DNA of 7,440 bases, taken from the NCBI GenBank assembly GCA_946406305.1, contig CAMJKC010000080.1, forward strand, positions 1-7,440. The letters run 5' to 3'. Source of the stretch: an uncultured Lachnospiraceae bacterium (GTDB lineage Bacteria > Bacillota > Clostridia > Lachnospirales > Lachnospiraceae). The notes beneath the pieces were generated by a model, which was given only the letters and a program-made list of their open reading frames with translations, was not told the DNA's origin and made no database searches. A program made the position numbers and the translations under genes. The first letter of the stretch is position 1; each line of letters begins with the position of its first letter. Below, piece by piece: positions 7,181 through 7,440 of this stretch.

Positions 7181-7209
7181 TTGACTATTTTAGTAAAATT
7201 TACTAAAAT
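7181..7209 (+). promoter_or_regulatory. Sigma-A-type promoter for the secreted protein gene
   Basis: The -35 TTGACT (7181-7186) and -10 TAAAAT (7204-7209) each match consensus at five of six positions and are exactly 17 bases apart. The start codon of the next gene is 31 bases downstream of the -10, giving a short leader. It opens a new transcription unit after the GGGtGRT gene. No clear hairpin-plus-T-run terminator was seen between 7129 and 7180. Confidence 0.7.
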
Positions 7210-7210
7210 A
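7186..7210. promoter_or_regulatory. 25-bp perfect palindrome overlapping the promoter (candidate operator)
   Basis: The arms TATTTTAGTAAA (7186-7197) and TTTACTAAAATA (7199-7210) are exact reverse complements around a single A at 7198. The element covers the last base of the -35, the whole spacer and the whole -10. A one-base centre makes an RNA hairpin less natural than binding by a dimeric repressor. The binding protein cannot be named from the sequence. Confidence 0.6.
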
Positions 7211-7226
7211 TACTGAACAGTAAAAA

Positions 7227-7232
7227 AAGGAG
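7227..7232 (+). promoter_or_regulatory. Ribosome binding site of the secreted protein gene
   Basis: AAGGAG lies 7 bases before the ATG at 7240, within an otherwise A-only tract. This supports the chosen start. Confidence 0.75.
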
Positions 7233-7239
7233 AAAAAAA

Positions 7240-7440
7240 ATGAAAAAAATTAAATTTATTTCTCTTGTTTTATTTTTGATAATGTGTATATGTAGTGCAA
7301 TATATGCAAAAATAGTATATAAAGACATCACAAGTATTAGTATTAAAACAAATTTTGATTTTGATTATGACTCAATACATGAAAATGGTGTAGATGATAT
7401 AACTTTTAATTCTGATGGAGTTGATTCAGATAATGTATAT
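7240..7440 (+). CDS. Secreted protein of unknown function, 3' partial
   Basis: Sixty-seven codons are visible before the window ends, with no stop. Residues 1-23 form a clear Sec signal peptide: MKKIK, the hydrophobic core FISLVLFLIMCIC, and a likely signal peptidase I site after AIYA. It is not a lipoprotein signal, since Met or Ile precedes each Cys. The mature start reads KIVYKDITSISIKTNFDF, an alternating beta-strand-like pattern, followed by an acidic stretch with many Asp (DYDSIHENGVDDI, DGVDSDN). That composition suits an extracellular beta-rich or calcium-binding domain, but too little is visible to assign a family. The gene has its own strong-looking promoter overlapped by a palindrome, which suggests regulated expression. 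It is too short for the usual ORF cut-offs because it is truncated by the window edge. Confidence 0.8.
   Translation, partial: MKKIKFISLVLFLIMCICSAIYAKIVYKDITSISIKTNFDFDYDSIHENGVDDITFNSDGVDSDNVY

Overview
The window comes from a strongly AT-rich, low-G+C Gram-positive genome, most likely an anaerobic Clostridia-type Firmicute. This is inferred from the A/T-loaded codon use, GGAGG-type ribosome binding sites, the era-recO neighbourhood, and the NifU-like/GGGtGRT pair typical of anaerobes. Family or genus cannot be fixed from the sequence alone. All recognisable genes lie on the + strand and are closely packed.

Region 1 (2-4448) reads as one compact transcription unit. It holds a 5'-truncated M16C (PreP/falcilysin-like) zinc metallopeptidase whose end overlaps the next gene, then era (ribosome-assembly GTPase), then recO (recombination mediator) 12 bases further on. 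RecO is unusual: it has no cysteine at all and lacks the four-Cys zinc-finger insertion common in Gram-positive RecO proteins.

Region 2 (4449-4636) is a G+C-rich intergenic island in the AT-rich background. It is built of degenerate units of about 20 bp that share ATTATCGTA and GGGGCGAGC cores. Two identical 23-bp copies are present, and the second ends next to the ribosome binding site of the following gene.

Region 3 (4637-7128) holds a secreted VanY-type D,D-carboxypeptidase, followed by a two-gene cassette: a NifU-N-like Fe-S scaffold homologue and a GGGtGRT-family protein. The pair is tightly coupled, with 3 bases between the genes and the second ribosome binding site inside the end of the first. 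I recognise both families, but I know of no established function for the GGGtGRT protein. This cassette is the best candidate here for an uncharacterised system.

Region 4 (7129-7440) contains a near-consensus sigma-A-type promoter whose spacer and -10 box are filled by a perfect inverted repeat with 12-bp arms, a probable operator. It drives a new gene for a secreted Asp-rich protein that runs off the window end.
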